Shown piece after piece: positions 63,402 to 64,000 of a stretch of DNA of 64,000 nt (position 1 is its first letter; every line of letters begins with the position of its first letter). The translations under genes and the position numbers were made by a program. The notes beneath the pieces are model-generated. The model saw nothing but the letters and a program-made list of their open reading frames with translations. It was not told the origin of the DNA and did not search any database. The DNA is from Actinomadura fibrosa (GTDB lineage: Bacteria > Actinomycetota > Actinomycetes > Streptosporangiales > Streptosporangiaceae): NCBI RefSeq assembly GCF_900659615.1, contig NZ_CAACUY010000004.1, forward strand, positions 62,001-126,000, read 5' to 3'.

Positions 63402-63438
63402 GGGATGGGGCCCGCACACCCCGCACGGGCCCCATCCC
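63402..63438. terminator. Terminator after the MFS gene
   Basis: 13-bp perfect stem GGGATGGGGCCCG (63402-63414) / CGGGCCCCATCCC (63426-63438), 11-base loop. Confidence 0.8.
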
Positions 63439-63477
63439 AGCGCCGGCCAAAGGGGGACGAAGGCCGGCGCTCTCGCC

Positions 63478-63500
63478 GGGCGGCCGAAGGGTGGCCGCCC
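63478..63500 (-). terminator. Terminator of the right-end lipoprotein gene
   Basis: GGGCGGCC (63478-63485) / GGCCGCCC (63493-63500), 7-base loop, directly past the stop of the minus-strand gene. Confidence 0.6.
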
Positions 63501-63506
63501 TGGTCC

Positions 63507-64000
63507 TCAGGAGCCCGAGGTTCCGCCCTGCCGGCCACCGGGGCCGCCGCCGGGCGGGCCGCCCTGCCCGCCGCCGTAGCCACCGCCGCCCTGCCCGCGC
63601 TGCGGGGCCAGCGACGCGCAGGCCTGCATGGCCTTCTGCTCAGCCGCCGACCTGGAGGGACGGTCCGTCGGACGCCCGGTGAACGCGCCGCTCGGCCTAC
63701 CACTGGGGACACCACTCGGACGCCCGGTCGGCGCACCGCTGGGCGCACCGCTGGGGGCGCCGCTGGGGGCGCCGCTCGGACGGCCCGTGGGCGCGCCACT
63801 GGGACGATTGCCCCCGCCCGGTCCCCGGCTCGGCAACGTAACGCCCTGTTTCTGCAAGCAGGCCCGGTACGCCGCCATCGGGTCGGATCCGGCGGCCTGG
63901 GACGCGCCCGCGTTCGCCTTGTCGTCCCCGCCACCGCAGGCGCCGGTGAACAGCAGTGCTCCCGCGACGGCCACACCGCCGAGCACGCGTCCCGCGCTCG
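63507..64000 (-). CDS. Lipoprotein with PSGAPSG repeats (start probably outside window)
   Basis: Signal and lipobox GGVAVAGALLFTGAC, then a short helical segment with a Cys (AAYRACLQKQGV), a PSGAPTGRPSGAPSGAPSG repeat region, a second Cys segment (AEQKAMQACASLAP) and a Gly-rich tail. A GTG at 63986 could start it, but the frame stays open to the edge and a basic n-region would be expected upstream, so it is probably cut. The two short conserved Cys segments flanking the repeat resemble small actinomycete secreted proteins of unknown function. Confidence 0.75.
   Translation of the reverse strand, partial: SAGRVLGGVAVAGALLFTGACGGGDDKANAGASQAAGSDPMAAYRACLQKQGVTLPSRGPGGGNRPSGAPTGRPSGAPSGAPSGAPSGAPTGRPSGVPSGRPSGAFTGRPTDRPSRSAAEQKAMQACASLAPQRGQGGGGYGGGQGGPPGGGPGGRQGGTSGS

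Noticed and set aside
61528..63450. 640-residue minus-strand ORF over the MFS gene
   Set aside because: Low-complexity shadow of the membrane protein and TetR genes.

Overview
The window is about 64 kb of very GC-rich DNA. Start codons are ATG, GTG or TTG, many genes overlap by 4 bp (ATGA/GTGA), and there are chaplin, MidA, DUF3180, mycothiol-type and AICE genes. Together these point to a chromosome of a mycelial actinomycete; a Thermomonosporaceae/Actinomadura-like or related Streptosporangiales host is my best guess, from gene content and not from a search.

Layout. (1) 1-8.9 kb: a MacB/FtsX-type ABC exporter cut by the window edge, a small chaplin, a NarL-type two-component system, a MidA-like methyltransferase, and a P450-MarR pair divergent from a frameshifted alpha/beta hydrolase. 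(2) 9-25 kb: a conserved housekeeping block. It holds two PH-domain membrane proteins, a stand-alone NuoD paralogue, membrane proteins, the ftsH-folE-folP-NTF2-folB-folK-DUF3180 run, hpt, tilS, an HExxH F420-associated metalloprotease, dacB and ppa. (3) 25-35 kb: cell-envelope and regulatory genes, including an NlpC/P60 hydrolase, a membrane-spanning sigma factor fused to a zinc anti-sigma-like motif and an extracellular BACON-like domain, a degenerate NERD protein, a MerR + VIT/VWA pair driven by a textbook MerR promoter, and an MFS/MarR divergon. (4) 35.3-35.7 kb: a non-coding 53-bp tandem repeat array.

(5) 37.2-43.0 kb: the most interesting part, a compact one-strand biosynthetic operon. 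It encodes a SyrP/TauD-type Fe(II)/2-oxoglutarate enzyme whose facial-triad carboxylate is replaced by alanine (H109-N-A111), an adenylation-carrier protein didomain, a GNAT, a Cys-nucleophile alpha/beta-fold protein resembling SyrC/CmaE aminoacyl shuttles, a LysE exporter and an SbnA/cysteine-synthase-like PLP enzyme. The parts resemble the SyrB1/SyrB2/SyrC logic for carrier-bound amino acid halogenation, but on a different oxygenase scaffold. I propose it makes and exports a modified, possibly chlorinated, amino acid.

(6) 45.04-59.41 kb: a complete integrative element of the AICE type, 14.4 kb, inserted in the 3' end of tRNA-Thr(CGT). It has 44-bp att repeats, a tyrosine integrase, an excisionase-like HTH, a prim-pol plus DUF3631 helicase replication module, a TraB/FtsK-like translocase with unusual Walker motifs, Spd-like membrane proteins, two small regulators with clear palindromic operators, an orphan P27 terminase small subunit and an M41-like HEAAH protein. 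(7) 59.5-64 kb: a secreted tripeptidyl-aminopeptidase-like hydrolase, a TetR/MFS efflux divergon with four operator copies, and a PSGAPSG-repeat lipoprotein running off the right edge.
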